Of a stretch of DNA of 42,199 nucleotides, positions 24,042-33,491 are shown piece by piece; position 1 is the stretch's first letter; every line of letters starts with the position of its first letter. Both the position numbers and the translations under genes were made by a program. The notes under the pieces are model-generated. The model was given only the letters and a program-made list of their open reading frames with translations, made no database searches and was not told the DNA's origin. Location: positions 1 to 42,199 of the forward strand of contig JAYRWN010000329.1 of assembly GCA_041917975.1 (NCBI GenBank), written 5' to 3'. Origin of the DNA: JAYRWN01 sp041917975. Its GTDB lineage: Bacteria; Bacteroidota; Bacteroidia; Chitinophagales; Saprospiraceae.

Positions 24042-27000
24042 ATGAGTAAGTCAATAAAGTATCCTGGTGTAAAAACTGTAATGGATGGGAATACCGCAGC
24101 CATCATGTGCGAGCGTGAGTCAACTGATGGTGCAGGGGCATATCCCATCACACCTTCTACACAAATGGGTGAGTACTGGGCAGAAGAAGCAGCCAAAGGA
24201 CATCTGAATATATCAGACCGGCCCCTGATTTTTATCGAACCCGAGGGCGAACATTCTGCAGCAGCGGTTACCGCGGGATTATCCATGACCGGACTTAGAG
24301 CAGCGAATTTTTCTTCCGGTCAGGGTATCGCCTATATGCATGAATCCTTGTATGCTGCTGTAGGAAAAAGATTAACCTATGTTCTGAATATTGGAGCTCG
24401 GGCCATGACCAAATCCACCCTGAATGTGCATGCAGGTCATGATGATTATCACGCCATTAATGATACCGGTTTTTTCCAGCTATTTGCCAAAAATGTACAG
24501 TATGTCGCAGACATGAATATCATTGCCCACCGAATTGCTGAACTTGCTCTCACGCCTGGTGCTATAGCTCAGGATGGGTTTTTAACTACACACCTGATCG
24601 AATCCTTATATCTTCCCGAACGAAACCTGATCAGAGACTTTCTGGGCAGACCGGACGATATTATTGACACACCTACACCAGCCCAAAAAATTATCTATGG
24701 TGATCAACGTCGTCGCATTCCAGAAGTGTGGGATGTGGACAATCCTATGATGGCTGGTGTCGTCCAAAACCAGGATTCTTATATGCAGAGTGTTGCTGCT
24801 CAGCGACCTTTTTTCTTTGATCATATCCAAGAACTGACTGATCAGGCTTTTGAAGAGTACGCAAAACTTACTGGCCGTAGATATGATCGAGTGATGACTT
24901 ATAAGGCTCAAGATGCAGACTATTTGATCCTGGGTCAGGGTAGTTTGATTTCAAGTGCGGAAGTGATAGCCGATTATATTCGGGAAACGCGAGGAATAAA
25001 AGTAGGTGTGGTGGACCTAGTGATGTTCCGCCCATTTCCAGGTGACCTCCTATCGAAAATTCTTAAAGGCAAAAAAGGGGTTGTCATACTGGAAAGATTG
25101 GATCAACCGCTTGCTTCCGACTTACCAATAGCCAGAGAAGTTAGGTCTACCATTTCAAAATGTTTGGAAAATGGAAATACGCAACACGGTATACCCTACC
25201 CCGAACTAAGTGCATATAAAACAGGTGATAACCCCCCGGTGTATTCCGGTTCGTTTGGAATGGGTAGTCGCGACCTTCAACCAGAAGGTATCATAGGAGC
25301 AATCGAAAATATGCTTCCCGGTGGAAAACATAAAAAGCAGTTTTATCTTTCAATCGACTTTCTTAGAGATGTACCCTACACCCCTAAGCAAAAAATGTAT
25401 CAGGAGTCTATCTTAGACGCCTATCCAAACATCAAAGAACTGAGCGTAAGAGGCAGTGAAAACCCTAACATGATGCCTAAAGACGCCATAACTGTCAGAT
25501 TCCACTCTATTGGGGGATGGGGAGCGATAACAACTGGTAAAAACCTGGCAATGACTCTGTACGATTTGTTAGGTTACGAAATCAAGGCAAATCCCAAATA
25601 TGGATCAGAGAAAAAAGGGCAGCCAACAACTTATTACTTAGCTGCTGCCCCGGAACAGATAAAAATGAACTGTGAATTTTTCTTTGTGGATGTGGTCTTA
25701 TCTCCCGACCCTAACGTATTCAAACACACCAATGCATTAGCCGGATTGAAGCGAGGAGGCTGTTTTATCATTCAAAGTGATCACGATAAACCGGAAAAAG
25801 TTTGGGCTAATATTCCTGTCCCTTATCAAAAAGTGATTATCGAGCAGGACATCCACATTTTCTTTATCGATGGATTTAAGATAGCCCGTGAAGAAGCTAC
25901 AGATCCAGAATTACAACTTAGAATGCAAGGAATAGCTTTCCAAGGTGCATTTTTTGCAGCATCCCCTCTTATGGAAAAAGCACATCTAAAGGATGTAGAA
26001 CTTTTAAAAGCCATTGAAGACCAGCTAATGCATAAGTTTGGATCAAAGGGCCAAAGGGTCGTTGACGACAATATGAGAGTTGTAAAACGCGGGTTTGATG
26101 AGGTTAGGGAAATAAAAATAAAAGAACTCACCAATACAACTGAAAAACTCAATGGGAAGCCAACGCTTCCATTACCTACCATGTTGAAAAGCACGCCTCA
26201 AAGTCAATCAAAACTTAGCGATATACACCGATTTTGGGAACAAACAGGCAATTTCTATCTCCAAGGGATGGGTAATGATAATATCACTGACCCATTCATA
26301 GGTTTGAGTGTGATGCCAGCTACGACATCTTTGTTCAGAGATATGACGGGCATCCGGTTTGAGCACCCATCTTGGGTTGCTAATAATTGCACGGCTTGTG
26401 GCAACTGTTACACGGTTTGCCCAGACACAGCTATACCTGGTTTGGTGAGCACTTTACCAGACGTAATGGAAACCGTAGTCAAAAAAGTGAAGAAAAATCA
26501 TGGAAACGTTGAAGTGTTGCCAAAGGCAATAAGGCAAATGGAAAGTCATATCCGCACGCTGATGAACCAACCGAAAAATGGCGCGACAGTAAATAATTAT
26601 ATCCATCATGCCATCGCCAAAGTGATGGCCGAAAGCAACGATGACGAAAACGTAGTTCGGGAGTTAGGGTGGTTTAAGGAGGAATTAGGCGATTTTAATT
26701 TTGCATTGACCAGACCATATTATGATCTGCATGAAAAGAATGAAGTCAACAGCGGGGGACTTTTCAGCATCACCATTAACCCCACCACCTGTAAAGGATG
26801 TATGGAGTGTGTCAATGTTTGTGAGGATAATGCGCTAAAAATTGTGCCTCAGACCGAAGAATCGGTTGCTGGCATGAGAAAACAATGGGACCTCTGGCTG
26901 GATTTGCCAAATACCCCTAAAAGATACAACCGAATAGATAGTCTGGAGGAAAAAATTGGGCCATTAGAAACCATCTTGTTAAATAAAGATTCCTATTTGA

Positions 27001-28940
27001 GTTTTGCCAGTGGCGACGGTGCATGTATGGGGTGCTCCGAAAAATCAGTGGTTCATCTTTTTGTTGCTACAGTAGAGTCATTAATGCAACCGCGTATAGA
27101 GAAACACATAACCCATTTGGATGATTTGATCGGAAACTTAGAAAAGCTTGTACAGCAAAAGCTGATCACTTCATTAGATGTATCTGACACAGATGCTTTG
27201 AGTCGAATCATCCATGAATCCCAATCCGGAGATCTAAAAGTAGCTGATCTGGCACAAAAATTAGACCGCGAAAAAGAAACTTCTCCGGTTGACCAGGAAT
27301 GGCTAATGGATGTTACCCGCACATTGGCCAAACTTAAAAACCTAAAATGGAAATATACGCAAGGGACCACCGGTAACGGAAGATCCTCTATGGGCATGTG
27401 CAATTCAACTGGATGTACCTCAGTCTGGGGCAGTACTTATCCTTTTAATCCTTATCCTTTCCCTTGGGCTAATCACCTATTCCAGGATTCAACATCTATG
27501 GCTATGGGGATTTTTGAAGGTCATATGGCCAAAATGGCCGATGGATTCAAGGCTATCCGAAAAGCTGAACTAGTTGTAAATGGAAAATATGACCCTGCCA
27601 CACATGATCCTATCTTAACTTACTTCACCTGGGAACAATTTAGTGAAGAAGAATGGTTACTCTGTCCCCCGGTAGTAGCATTAGGTGGTGACGGTGCCAT
27701 GTATGATATCGGTTTCCAAAACCTTTCCCGCATGATGGCATCGGGTAAACCGATCAAAGTAGTGGTCGTTGATACCCAGGTTTATTCAAATACTGGCGGC
27801 CAGGCTTGTACTTCTGGTTTTATTGGACAGGTTTCAGATATGGCTCAATATGGTAAAGTTTGGAAAGGAAAATCCGAGCCAAGGAAAGAAATAGGACTGA
27901 TCGCCATAGCTCACCGCAATACTTTTGTGCTGCAAAGTACTCTGGCCAATACCAGCCAAATGATTGAAGGGTTTATTGATGGGTTAATGGCAAAACGTCC
28001 TGCTCTTTTTAATATTTATACCACCTGCCAGCCGGAGCATGGGGTTGCTGATGACATGGGCGTTCACCAGGCTAAACTAGCGGTAGAATCCAGAGCTTAT
28101 CCGATCTTTCAATACAATCCTGCCAAAGGTCAGACCATCGAAGAGTGCCTGGATCTGGCTGGTAATCCATCCATGGATATGCTATGGCCCACTTATAAAC
28201 TCAAATACACTGAATATGGCATGGAAAAAACTATGGATGTTGCGATGACCTTTGCGGATTTTGCTCTTACTGAGGCTCGTTTCAGGAAACATTTCAGAAA
28301 AGTACCTCGTGACGCCTGGAATGACAACATGGTGGTCTTGTCTGAATTTCTTACTCTTCCAGTTTCAGAGCGAGAAGGCCTATTTCCTTTCATTTGGACA
28401 GTGGATAAAAAACAAAACTTGGTGAGAGTGCTTGTAGCTCAACCTATTGTTGATTCCTGTGAAGAAAGAGCCAATTTTTGGATCATGCTCAAAAACTTGG
28501 CAAGAACTGACAAAGTAGAAACTTCAGACCTAGAAGACAAAATACGCAAAGAAGTTGTTGGCAAAATTGCCAAGGGGTTAATGCAATTAGCCGGAGACCA
28601 AGGTTCAGGCCTAATCGAATTAGCAAATCAGGATGATGCAGCTGCACCCCAAACATCAGCTCCTGCAGGTGGTACCCCTACCGATGGCAAATATATGGCT
28701 CCATGGTTAGAGACCGAAAGTTGTACGTCCTGCGATGAATGCACCAAACTCAACAACAAAATATTTGCGTATAATAATAATAAAAAGGCCTATATCCTCA
28801 ACCCACATGGTGGACCTTATCAGGATTTGGTGAAAGCAGCAGAAAAATGTACCGCCAGAGTGATACATCCCGGTTTGCCTGCAAACAGAACAGAAAAAGA
28901 CGTCGATAAGTGGATTAAAAGAGGCGAAAAGTTCAATTGA
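24042..28940 (+). CDS. nifJ: Pyruvate:ferredoxin (flavodoxin) oxidoreductase, enlarged form
   Basis: 1632 residues; the usual NifJ has about 1180. It converts pyruvate, CoA and oxidised ferredoxin to acetyl-CoA, CO2 and reduced ferredoxin, reversibly. In order: the pyrimidine-binding domain with AYPITPSTQMGEYW (about 32-45), the transketolase-C-like domain, a gamma domain (VRFHSIGGWGAITTGKN, from about 486), two ferredoxin motifs (Cys783/786/789/793 and 917/920/923/927), then the TPP domain with GGDGAMYDIG (GDG 1216-1218) and DTQVYSNTGGQ. Ligands of the TPP-proximal cluster are visible at Cys995, 998, 1125 and 1329. After an Ala/Pro linker (about 1528-1550) an extra segment has Cys1561/1564/1567 and Cys1603. 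AAGGA lies before the ATG. rnfC follows after six bases. A related 2-oxoacid substrate is possible. Confidence 0.93.
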   Translation: MSKSIKYPGVKTVMDGNTAAIMCERESTDGAGAYPITPSTQMGEYWAEEAAKGHLNISDRPLIFIEPEGEHSAAAVTAGLSMTGLRAANFSSGQGIAYMHESLYAAVGKRLTYVLNIGARAMTKSTLNVHAGHDDYHAINDTGFFQLFAKNVQYVADMNIIAHRIAELALTPGAIAQDGFLTTHLIESLYLPERNLIRDFLGRPDDIIDTPTPAQKIIYGDQRRRIPEVWDVDNPMMAGVVQNQDSYMQSVAAQRPFFFDHIQELTDQAFEEYAKLTGRRYDRVMTYKAQDADYLILGQGSLISSAEVIADYIRETRGIKVGVVDLVMFRPFPGDLLSKILKGKKGVVILERLDQPLASDLPIAREVRSTISKCLENGNTQHGIPYPELSAYKTGDNPPVYSGSFGMGSRDLQPEGIIGAIENMLPGGKHKKQFYLSIDFLRDVPYTPKQKMYQESILDAYPNIKELSVRGSENPNMMPKDAITVRFHSIGGWGAITTGKNLAMTLYDLLGYEIKANPKYGSEKKGQPTTYYLAAAPEQIKMNCEFFFVDVVLSPDPNVFKHTNALAGLKRGGCFIIQSDHDKPEKVWANIPVPYQKVIIEQDIHIFFIDGFKIAREEATDPELQLRMQGIAFQGAFFAASPLMEKAHLKDVELLKAIEDQLMHKFGSKGQRVVDDNMRVVKRGFDEVREIKIKELTNTTEKLNGKPTLPLPTMLKSTPQSQSKLSDIHRFWEQTGNFYLQGMGNDNITDPFIGLSVMPATTSLFRDMTGIRFEHPSWVANNCTACGNCYTVCPDTAIPGLVSTLPDVMETVVKKVKKNHGNVEVLPKAIRQMESHIRTLMNQPKNGATVNNYIHHAIAKVMAESNDDENVVRELGWFKEELGDFNFALTRPYYDLHEKNEVNSGGLFSITINPTTCKGCMECVNVCEDNALKIVPQTEESVAGMRKQWDLWLDLPNTPKRYNRIDSLEEKIGPLETILLNKDSYLSFASGDGACMGCSEKSVVHLFVATVESLMQPRIEKHITHLDDLIGNLEKLVQQKLITSLDVSDTDALSRIIHESQSGDLKVADLAQKLDREKETSPVDQEWLMDVTRTLAKLKNLKWKYTQGTTGNGRSSMGMCNSTGCTSVWGSTYPFNPYPFPWANHLFQDSTSMAMGIFEGHMAKMADGFKAIRKAELVVNGKYDPATHDPILTYFTWEQFSEEEWLLCPPVVALGGDGAMYDIGFQNLSRMMASGKPIKVVVVDTQVYSNTGGQACTSGFIGQVSDMAQYGKVWKGKSEPRKEIGLIAIAHRNTFVLQSTLANTSQMIEGFIDGLMAKRPALFNIYTTCQPEHGVADDMGVHQAKLAVESRAYPIFQYNPAKGQTIEECLDLAGNPSMDMLWPTYKLKYTEYGMEKTMDVAMTFADFALTEARFRKHFRKVPRDAWNDNMVVLSEFLTLPVSEREGLFPFIWTVDKKQNLVRVLVAQPIVDSCEERANFWIMLKNLARTDKVETSDLEDKIRKEVVGKIAKGLMQLAGDQGSGLIELANQDDAAAPQTSAPAGGTPTDGKYMAPWLETESCTSCDECTKLNNKIFAYNNNKKAYILNPHGGPYQDLVKAAEKCTARVIHPGLPANRTEKDVDKWIKRGEKFN

Positions 28941-28946
28941 CAACTA

Positions 28947-30305
28947 ATGGGTTTGTTTTCCTTACATTCAAATACCTTCAAAAATGGTATACATCCGCCT
29001 GAAAACAAGGATGATACCAAAGGATTGGCTATTAGGCAGTTTCCTTTTGCTGATGAACTGATCATACCAGTGGCACAACATATAGGAGCTCCGGCGGAAA
29101 TCATAGTCAGGGAAGGCCAGGAAGTGGCCCGTGGTCAAATAATCGCCAAAGCGGCGGGTTATGTTTCTGTACCTATACATGCTCCGGTGTCCGGTACCAT
29201 CGTCAAAGTTTCTTTGGTGCCAACCATTTCAGGAACTAAAGCACCCGGAGTTTTTATTAAAGCTTTCCCCTTCTCAGGTCAAGAAGTTGCGGAGGGGAAT
29301 TCTATTGACTACAATTCATCCTCTGCTGATGAAATTTTGAAGGCTATTCAGGATGCAGGGATTGTGGGCCTAGGTGGAGCAGCTTTTCCCACTCATGTCA
29401 AGCTAAAAGTGCCGGAAGGTAAAATTTGTGATTTTTTGATCATCAACGGTATTGAATGTGAGCCTTTTCTTACGACGGACCATAGAGTTATGTTGGAGCA
29501 AGGCAATGACATCTATATGGGTATAAGGTACTTGATGAAAGTGACTGGAGCCAAAGAAGCAATAATCGGTATTGAAGCAAACAAGCAGGATGCAGCAATC
29601 CATCTCAACAAAATTAAACCCACCGACCTGCCAGTCTCGGTCAAAGTTGTTCCTGTCAAATACCCACAAGGGTCCGAAAAAATGCTGATCACAGCTATTT
29701 TGGGCAAAGAGGTACCTTCAGGGGGCTTGCCTATTGATGTAAACGTTGTGACAGTTAATGTTGCTACTACTGCAGAGATTGGTCGGTTATTGCCACATGG
29801 CCGTGCTATTCAAGAGCGGGTAATCACTATTACCGGACCTGCAGTAAAGAAAAAAGGTAATTATCTAATCCCCATAGGTACACCGTTAAGATTTGTTTTG
29901 GATCAGGTGGGTATTGAAGATGATATTGCTGAAATATATATGGGTGGCCCTATGATGGGTCCCGCCGTGGCAGATCTGGATATTTCTATTACCAAAGGTA
30001 CCTCTGGCATCCTGGTATTTGGAAGTAAAGATGTCATCCGTACTGATAAAATCTACCCATGCATTAAATGTGGTGCTTGTGTAGATGCCTGCCCTATATC
30101 ACTAAACCCCTCCAAACTCGGCATTCTGGCCAAATTTGAATCTTATGACCGAATGGTTTCGGAATTTAATCTGATGGATTGTTTTGAATGTGGTTCTTGT
30201 TCTTTTGTTTGCCCATCCCACATCCCATTGGTACAATATTTCCGCCTATCAAAATCCAGATACAGGAGAAAACAAGCCTTAAACAAAAGTTCAATCCATG
30301 CGTAA
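28947..30305 (+). CDS. rnfC: Rnf complex subunit RnfC
   Basis: 452 residues. RnfC is the peripheral subunit that exchanges electrons with NAD(H). The N-terminal barrel-sandwich domain (LIIPVAQHIGAPAEIIVREGQEVARGQ) is followed by the Complex I 51-kDa-like nucleotide domain with GIVGLGGAAFPTHVKL (about 130-145) and INGIECEPFLTTDHRVM. The soluble-ligand-binding beta-grasp and two [4Fe-4S] motifs follow: PCIKCGACVDACPISLNP and DCFECGSCSFVCPSHIPLVQY. Length fits short RnfC forms without the long Ala-rich tail of enterobacteria. It lies six bases after nifJ and overlaps rnfD by eight bases, so PFOR and Rnf are one transcript. Confidence 0.96.
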   Translation: MGLFSLHSNTFKNGIHPPENKDDTKGLAIRQFPFADELIIPVAQHIGAPAEIIVREGQEVARGQIIAKAAGYVSVPIHAPVSGTIVKVSLVPTISGTKAPGVFIKAFPFSGQEVAEGNSIDYNSSSADEILKAIQDAGIVGLGGAAFPTHVKLKVPEGKICDFLIINGIECEPFLTTDHRVMLEQGNDIYMGIRYLMKVTGAKEAIIGIEANKQDAAIHLNKIKPTDLPVSVKVVPVKYPQGSEKMLITAILGKEVPSGGLPIDVNVVTVNVATTAEIGRLLPHGRAIQERVITITGPAVKKKGNYLIPIGTPLRFVLDQVGIEDDIAEIYMGGPMMGPAVADLDISITKGTSGILVFGSKDVIRTDKIYPCIKCGACVDACPISLNPSKLGILAKFESYDRMVSEFNLMDCFECGSCSFVCPSHIPLVQYFRLSKSRYRRKQALNKSSIHA

Positions 30306-31317
30306 GATTACCTTAAAAATAAGTACCTCTCCTCATCTGGTCATAGGGCTGGGGACTGATACTATCATGAAGCATGTCGCAATTGCTCTTATCCCAGCTG
30401 CAGGATTTGGCGTATTTGCGTTTGGATGGAATGCCTTATTGGTCCTTATCACAACGACAGGGGGAGCCATTCTTACAGAACACTTTTTAAACAAATGGTC
30501 CAAAAAACCGTCGACCATTCAGGATTATTCCGCAGTGATCACTGGACTTTTGCTCGGCATGACTTTGCCACCTATTTTTCCACTGTGGATGGCATTTTTA
30601 GGATCTGTTATTTCTATCGCCTTAGGAAAATTTATTTTTGGCGGCCTGGGTAATAATGTATTTAATCCAGCCTTGGTAGGAAGAGCATTCCTCCAAGCGG
30701 CATTTCCGGTAGCAATAACCACCTGGTATAAAGCTTTTGACCCAGAAAGATTTTTATCTTTATCTTCTTCGATTTATGCCTGGCCATTGATGTCGCCCAA
30801 AGTTGATGCAGTTTCGGGAGCTACACCTCTTTCCGCATTTAAGTTTGACCAGATTAGCACCCCTGCATATGATCTGGCTTTAGGCATATGCAGTGGCTCT
30901 ATTGGAGAAACTAGTACGGTATTTCTAATTATCGGAGGGCTTTACCTTGCCTGGCGAAAAATGTTAAACTGGAGGATTCCTCTTTCCATTATTCTAACCG
31001 TGTTTATTTTTAGTGCAAGTGCTAACATGATTAACTCAGAAGCGTATCCATCACCATTTTTTACCATTTTTTCCGGGGGATTAATGTTGGGTGCCATTTT
31101 TATGGCTTCCGATATGGTCGCATCTCCGATAACTTCAGCCGGAGTATGGTTATATGGAGCGATTATCGGTTTATTAATAGTAGTGATCAGGCTATGGGGA
31201 GGGCTTCCCGAAGGCGTGATGTACGCTATATTGTTAGGAAATGCTATCTCTCCACACATAGACAATATGATCAGACCTCGCGTTTATGGAACCAGTAAAA
31301 AACTGAAAGCATCATGA
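30298..31317 (+). CDS. rnfD: Rnf complex subunit RnfD
   Basis: 339 residues with several membrane helices (for example VAIALIPAAGFGVFAFGWNALLVLI; IGGLYLAW; AIIGLLIVVIRLWGG). RnfD is an integral subunit with covalently bound FMN and helps form the ion path. The FMN attachment site is in VDAVSGATPLSAF, with Thr176 in SGAT as the expected phosphoester residue. The GNAISPHIDNMIRPRVYG ending is typical. It overlaps rnfC by eight bases and rnfG by four. Confidence 0.95.
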   Translation: MRKITLKISTSPHLVIGLGTDTIMKHVAIALIPAAGFGVFAFGWNALLVLITTTGGAILTEHFLNKWSKKPSTIQDYSAVITGLLLGMTLPPIFPLWMAFLGSVISIALGKFIFGGLGNNVFNPALVGRAFLQAAFPVAITTWYKAFDPERFLSLSSSIYAWPLMSPKVDAVSGATPLSAFKFDQISTPAYDLALGICSGSIGETSTVFLIIGGLYLAWRKMLNWRIPLSIILTVFIFSASANMINSEAYPSPFFTIFSGGLMLGAIFMASDMVASPITSAGVWLYGAIIGLLIVVIRLWGGLPEGVMYAILLGNAISPHIDNMIRPRVYGTSKKLKAS

Positions 31318-32009
31318 GCGATGACAACAAAGTAATGTCCGAGGGTGGATCAAATGACAAAAAGATGATCATAGCTATGGCTACTATTGGTACCATTTGT
31401 GCTCTATTAATTGTGCTCACCTTTGAAAGTACCAAAGTAACTATTGAGGAGAATAAAGCAAAAGCCCTGGAACAAGCAGTATTTCAGGTGATACCAGGTA
31501 TTACTACCACCAAAATCTTTCAACTTAACCCTGATCAGACTCTTTCTGAAATAACCGCTCCCAATCCAGGTGTTCAAAAAGTTCATGCAGGATACGATGA
31601 TCAAGGAATATGCAAAGGCATTGCCTTCCAAGGAAGCGGAAAGGCTTACGGCGATTTGTTGAGTCTTCTGTTTGGTTATGATCCTGAACAACAAAAAATT
31701 ATTGGGTTTTATGTTTTAGAGAGTAAAGAAACTCCCGGCATAGGTGATAAAATACAAAAGGATCCGTTTTTAAGCAATTTCAAAGCCATGGATGTAGCAT
31801 TGAAAGATGACCTGTCAGACTTAAAAAATGAAATTAAGACCGTCAAACATGGTGAGAAAAAAAATGCCTGGGAAATAGATGGTATAACCGGTGCGACCAT
31901 CACTTCACGAGCCGTTGGTAACATATTAATTACAAGCAGTAAGGAATTGATCCCCAAAATATATAAAAATAAGCAGGTTTTTTCATCAAATCCAACCGAC
32001 CTAAAATGA
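31314..32009 (+). CDS. rnfG: Rnf complex subunit RnfG
   Basis: 231 residues. There is one N-terminal membrane helix (about 18-39, MIIAMATIGTICALLIVLTF) and a periplasmic FMN-binding domain. The covalent FMN motif is IDGITGATITSRAV, with Thr195 in TGAT as the attachment residue. YVLESKETPGIGDKI is the other conserved block. RnfG carries electrons on the outer side of the membrane between RnfD and the RnfA/E centre. It overlaps rnfD by four bases and rnfE by four (ATGA). No apbE flavin transferase gene, needed to attach FMN, is in this window. Confidence 0.95.
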   Translation: MSDDNKVMSEGGSNDKKMIIAMATIGTICALLIVLTFESTKVTIEENKAKALEQAVFQVIPGITTTKIFQLNPDQTLSEITAPNPGVQKVHAGYDDQGICKGIAFQGSGKAYGDLLSLLFGYDPEQQKIIGFYVLESKETPGIGDKIQKDPFLSNFKAMDVALKDDLSDLKNEIKTVKHGEKKNAWEIDGITGATITSRAVGNILITSSKELIPKIYKNKQVFSSNPTDLK

Positions 32010-32662
32010 GTCTGACCCAACAAAATAATACCCCAAAATGGTTTCTTAGTAGTCTGGCGGATCATCCCTCCACTGATGATTTTATCAAAGGGCTGTGGCA
32101 AAATAATCCTGTTTTTGTCCAGGTGCTGGGTATGTGCCCTTCCCTGGCCGTATCCAATTCTGCTATGAATGCTTTGGCCATGGGGTTGGCGACAACGTTT
32201 GTATTAACTATGTCCAATGCATTAATTTCTTTATTGAGAAATTTTATCCCTAAACAGGTGCGCATAGCTTCATATATTTTGATCATTGCCACCTTTGTTT
32301 CCATGGTGGATTATGTGATCCAAGCTGTGAGCATAGAACTACATAAAAGCCTGGGTGCCTTCATCGCCTTAATTGTGGTCAACTGCATTATCCTGAGCCG
32401 AGCCGAGGCGTTTGCATCAAAAAATACAGTTGGCAGATCAATGATGGACGGACTTGGGATGGGATTGGGATTTATGTTTGCTTTATTTTGTATTGGCAGT
32501 GTACGTGAGATTATCGGCGCAGGCACCTTACTGGGATTTCAGGTTATGCCGGGTGTATTCGAAAAATGGGTGATTATGGTTTTGCCAGCAGGAGGGTTTT
32601 TTACCCTGGCATGCTGGTTACTTATTTTTAATCATTTTAAGCTCAAAAAAAGTAAAGTATGA
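32006..32662 (+). CDS. rnfE: Rnf complex subunit RnfE
   Basis: 218 residues with about six membrane helices. RnfE pairs with RnfA as inverted-topology partners; Cys residues of the two hold an intramembrane Fe-S centre. The expected Cys positions are seen in FVQVLGMCPSLAVSNSAMNA (about Cys39) and ALIVVNCIILSRAEAFASKN. VREIIGAGTLLG is also conserved. The N-terminus has about 25 residues (TQQNNTPKWFLSSLADHPS) ahead of the conserved core. It overlaps rnfG and rnfA by four bases each, so translation is coupled. Confidence 0.95.
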   Translation: MSLTQQNNTPKWFLSSLADHPSTDDFIKGLWQNNPVFVQVLGMCPSLAVSNSAMNALAMGLATTFVLTMSNALISLLRNFIPKQVRIASYILIIATFVSMVDYVIQAVSIELHKSLGAFIALIVVNCIILSRAEAFASKNTVGRSMMDGLGMGLGFMFALFCIGSVREIIGAGTLLGFQVMPGVFEKWVIMVLPAGGFFTLACWLLIFNHFKLKKSKV

Positions 32663-33240
32663 GTCAGGAATCACTTTTGACAATTTTTATAAACGCCAGC
32701 CTGATTAACAATTTTGTATTGGCTTACTTTTTGGGTATTTGCCCTTTCCTAGGTGTTTCAGGGAAAATGGAAACAGCCTCAAAAATGGGGGCAGCGGTGA
32801 CATTTGTAATGGTGATTAGTTCCATCTGCGCCTATGGGATAAACTTGCTACTTGCAGCAATAAATGCTCCGTTTTTACAATTGATTAGTTACATAGTAGT
32901 TATTGCCTCCACCGTGCAGTTGGTGGAGATGTTTGTCAAAAAAGTAAGTCCGGCACTTTTTAAAGCATTAGGTATTTTTTTACCTCTGATTACCACCAAT
33001 TGTGCAGTTTTGGCCATTGCCTTGCTACAGACCAGTAAAGGATACAACATCATTCAAAGTGTAACCTTTGCATTGGGTGGCGGAGCCGGCTTTACTTTAG
33101 CCTTGGTTCTGATGGCCGGATTAAGAGAACAACTGGATTTTTCTGAAGTTGCAAATGTCGCAAAAGGTACGGCATTGGTTTTGCTGGTTGCGGGAATCTT
33201 ATCCTTGTCGTTTATGGGATTTGCCGGATTAGGAGGCTAG
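32659..33240 (+). CDS. rnfA: Rnf complex subunit RnfA
   Basis: 193 residues with six predicted helices. The conserved motif NNFVLAYFLGICPFLGVSGKM (about 14-33; read in parts) places one Cys in helix 1, and PLITTNCAVLAIALL places the second. Together with the RnfE pair these are the expected ligands of the [2Fe-2S] centre shared by RnfA/RnfE (NqrD/NqrE in the sodium pump). LVLMAGLREQLDFSEV is another family block. It overlaps rnfE by four bases; the small Cys-cluster protein follows after 24 bases. Confidence 0.95.
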   Translation: MSQESLLTIFINASLINNFVLAYFLGICPFLGVSGKMETASKMGAAVTFVMVISSICAYGINLLLAAINAPFLQLISYIVVIASTVQLVEMFVKKVSPALFKALGIFLPLITTNCAVLAIALLQTSKGYNIIQSVTFALGGGAGFTLALVLMAGLREQLDFSEVANVAKGTALVLLVAGILSLSFMGFAGLGG

Positions 33241-33264
33241 GAAATAATTATTAAAAAGATAAAC

Positions 33265-33462
33265 ATGATCAAATCTTTAATTATTGCAATCACTAGTATT
33301 ACCGCCTTGATGATGGGTTGGCTGATCATTCAGACTTTTTGGAAAAAAACTTTCCGGGAATACGTAAGTGATGAAGATGTTCTGGCTGAGCGAAGATCAT
33401 GTAAAAATTGCGGGTGCACCAAAGCATGTATTAACAAAACAGAAAAATTAGAAATTGAATAA
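33265..33462 (+). CDS. Small one-helix protein with Cys cluster, NqrM (DUF539)-like
   Basis: 65 residues: one N-terminal membrane helix (about 2-25) then a soluble tail with Cys46, Cys49, Cys51 and Cys55 in RRSCKNCGCTKACINK (C-x2-C-x-C-x3-C). NqrM of the sodium-pumping NADH:quinone oxidoreductase is a small one-helix protein with clustered Cys that is needed to mature the iron centre between NqrD and NqrE. RnfA and RnfE, the homologues of those subunits, are encoded just upstream. A similar iron-delivery or assembly role for Rnf is therefore likely, but it is inference from architecture and place. It lies 24 bases after rnfA and 29 before the FNR gene. Confidence 0.7.
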   Translation: MIKSLIIAITSITALMMGWLIIQTFWKKTFREYVSDEDVLAERRSCKNCGCTKACINKTEKLEIE

Positions 33463-33491
33463 GTTTTTAGTAAACCATAAAAGGAATTAAT

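Noticed and set aside
25826..27403. Minus-strand ORFs of 122 and 116 residues within nifJ
   Set aside because: They are antisense to conserved PFOR code and have Ser-rich shadow composition.
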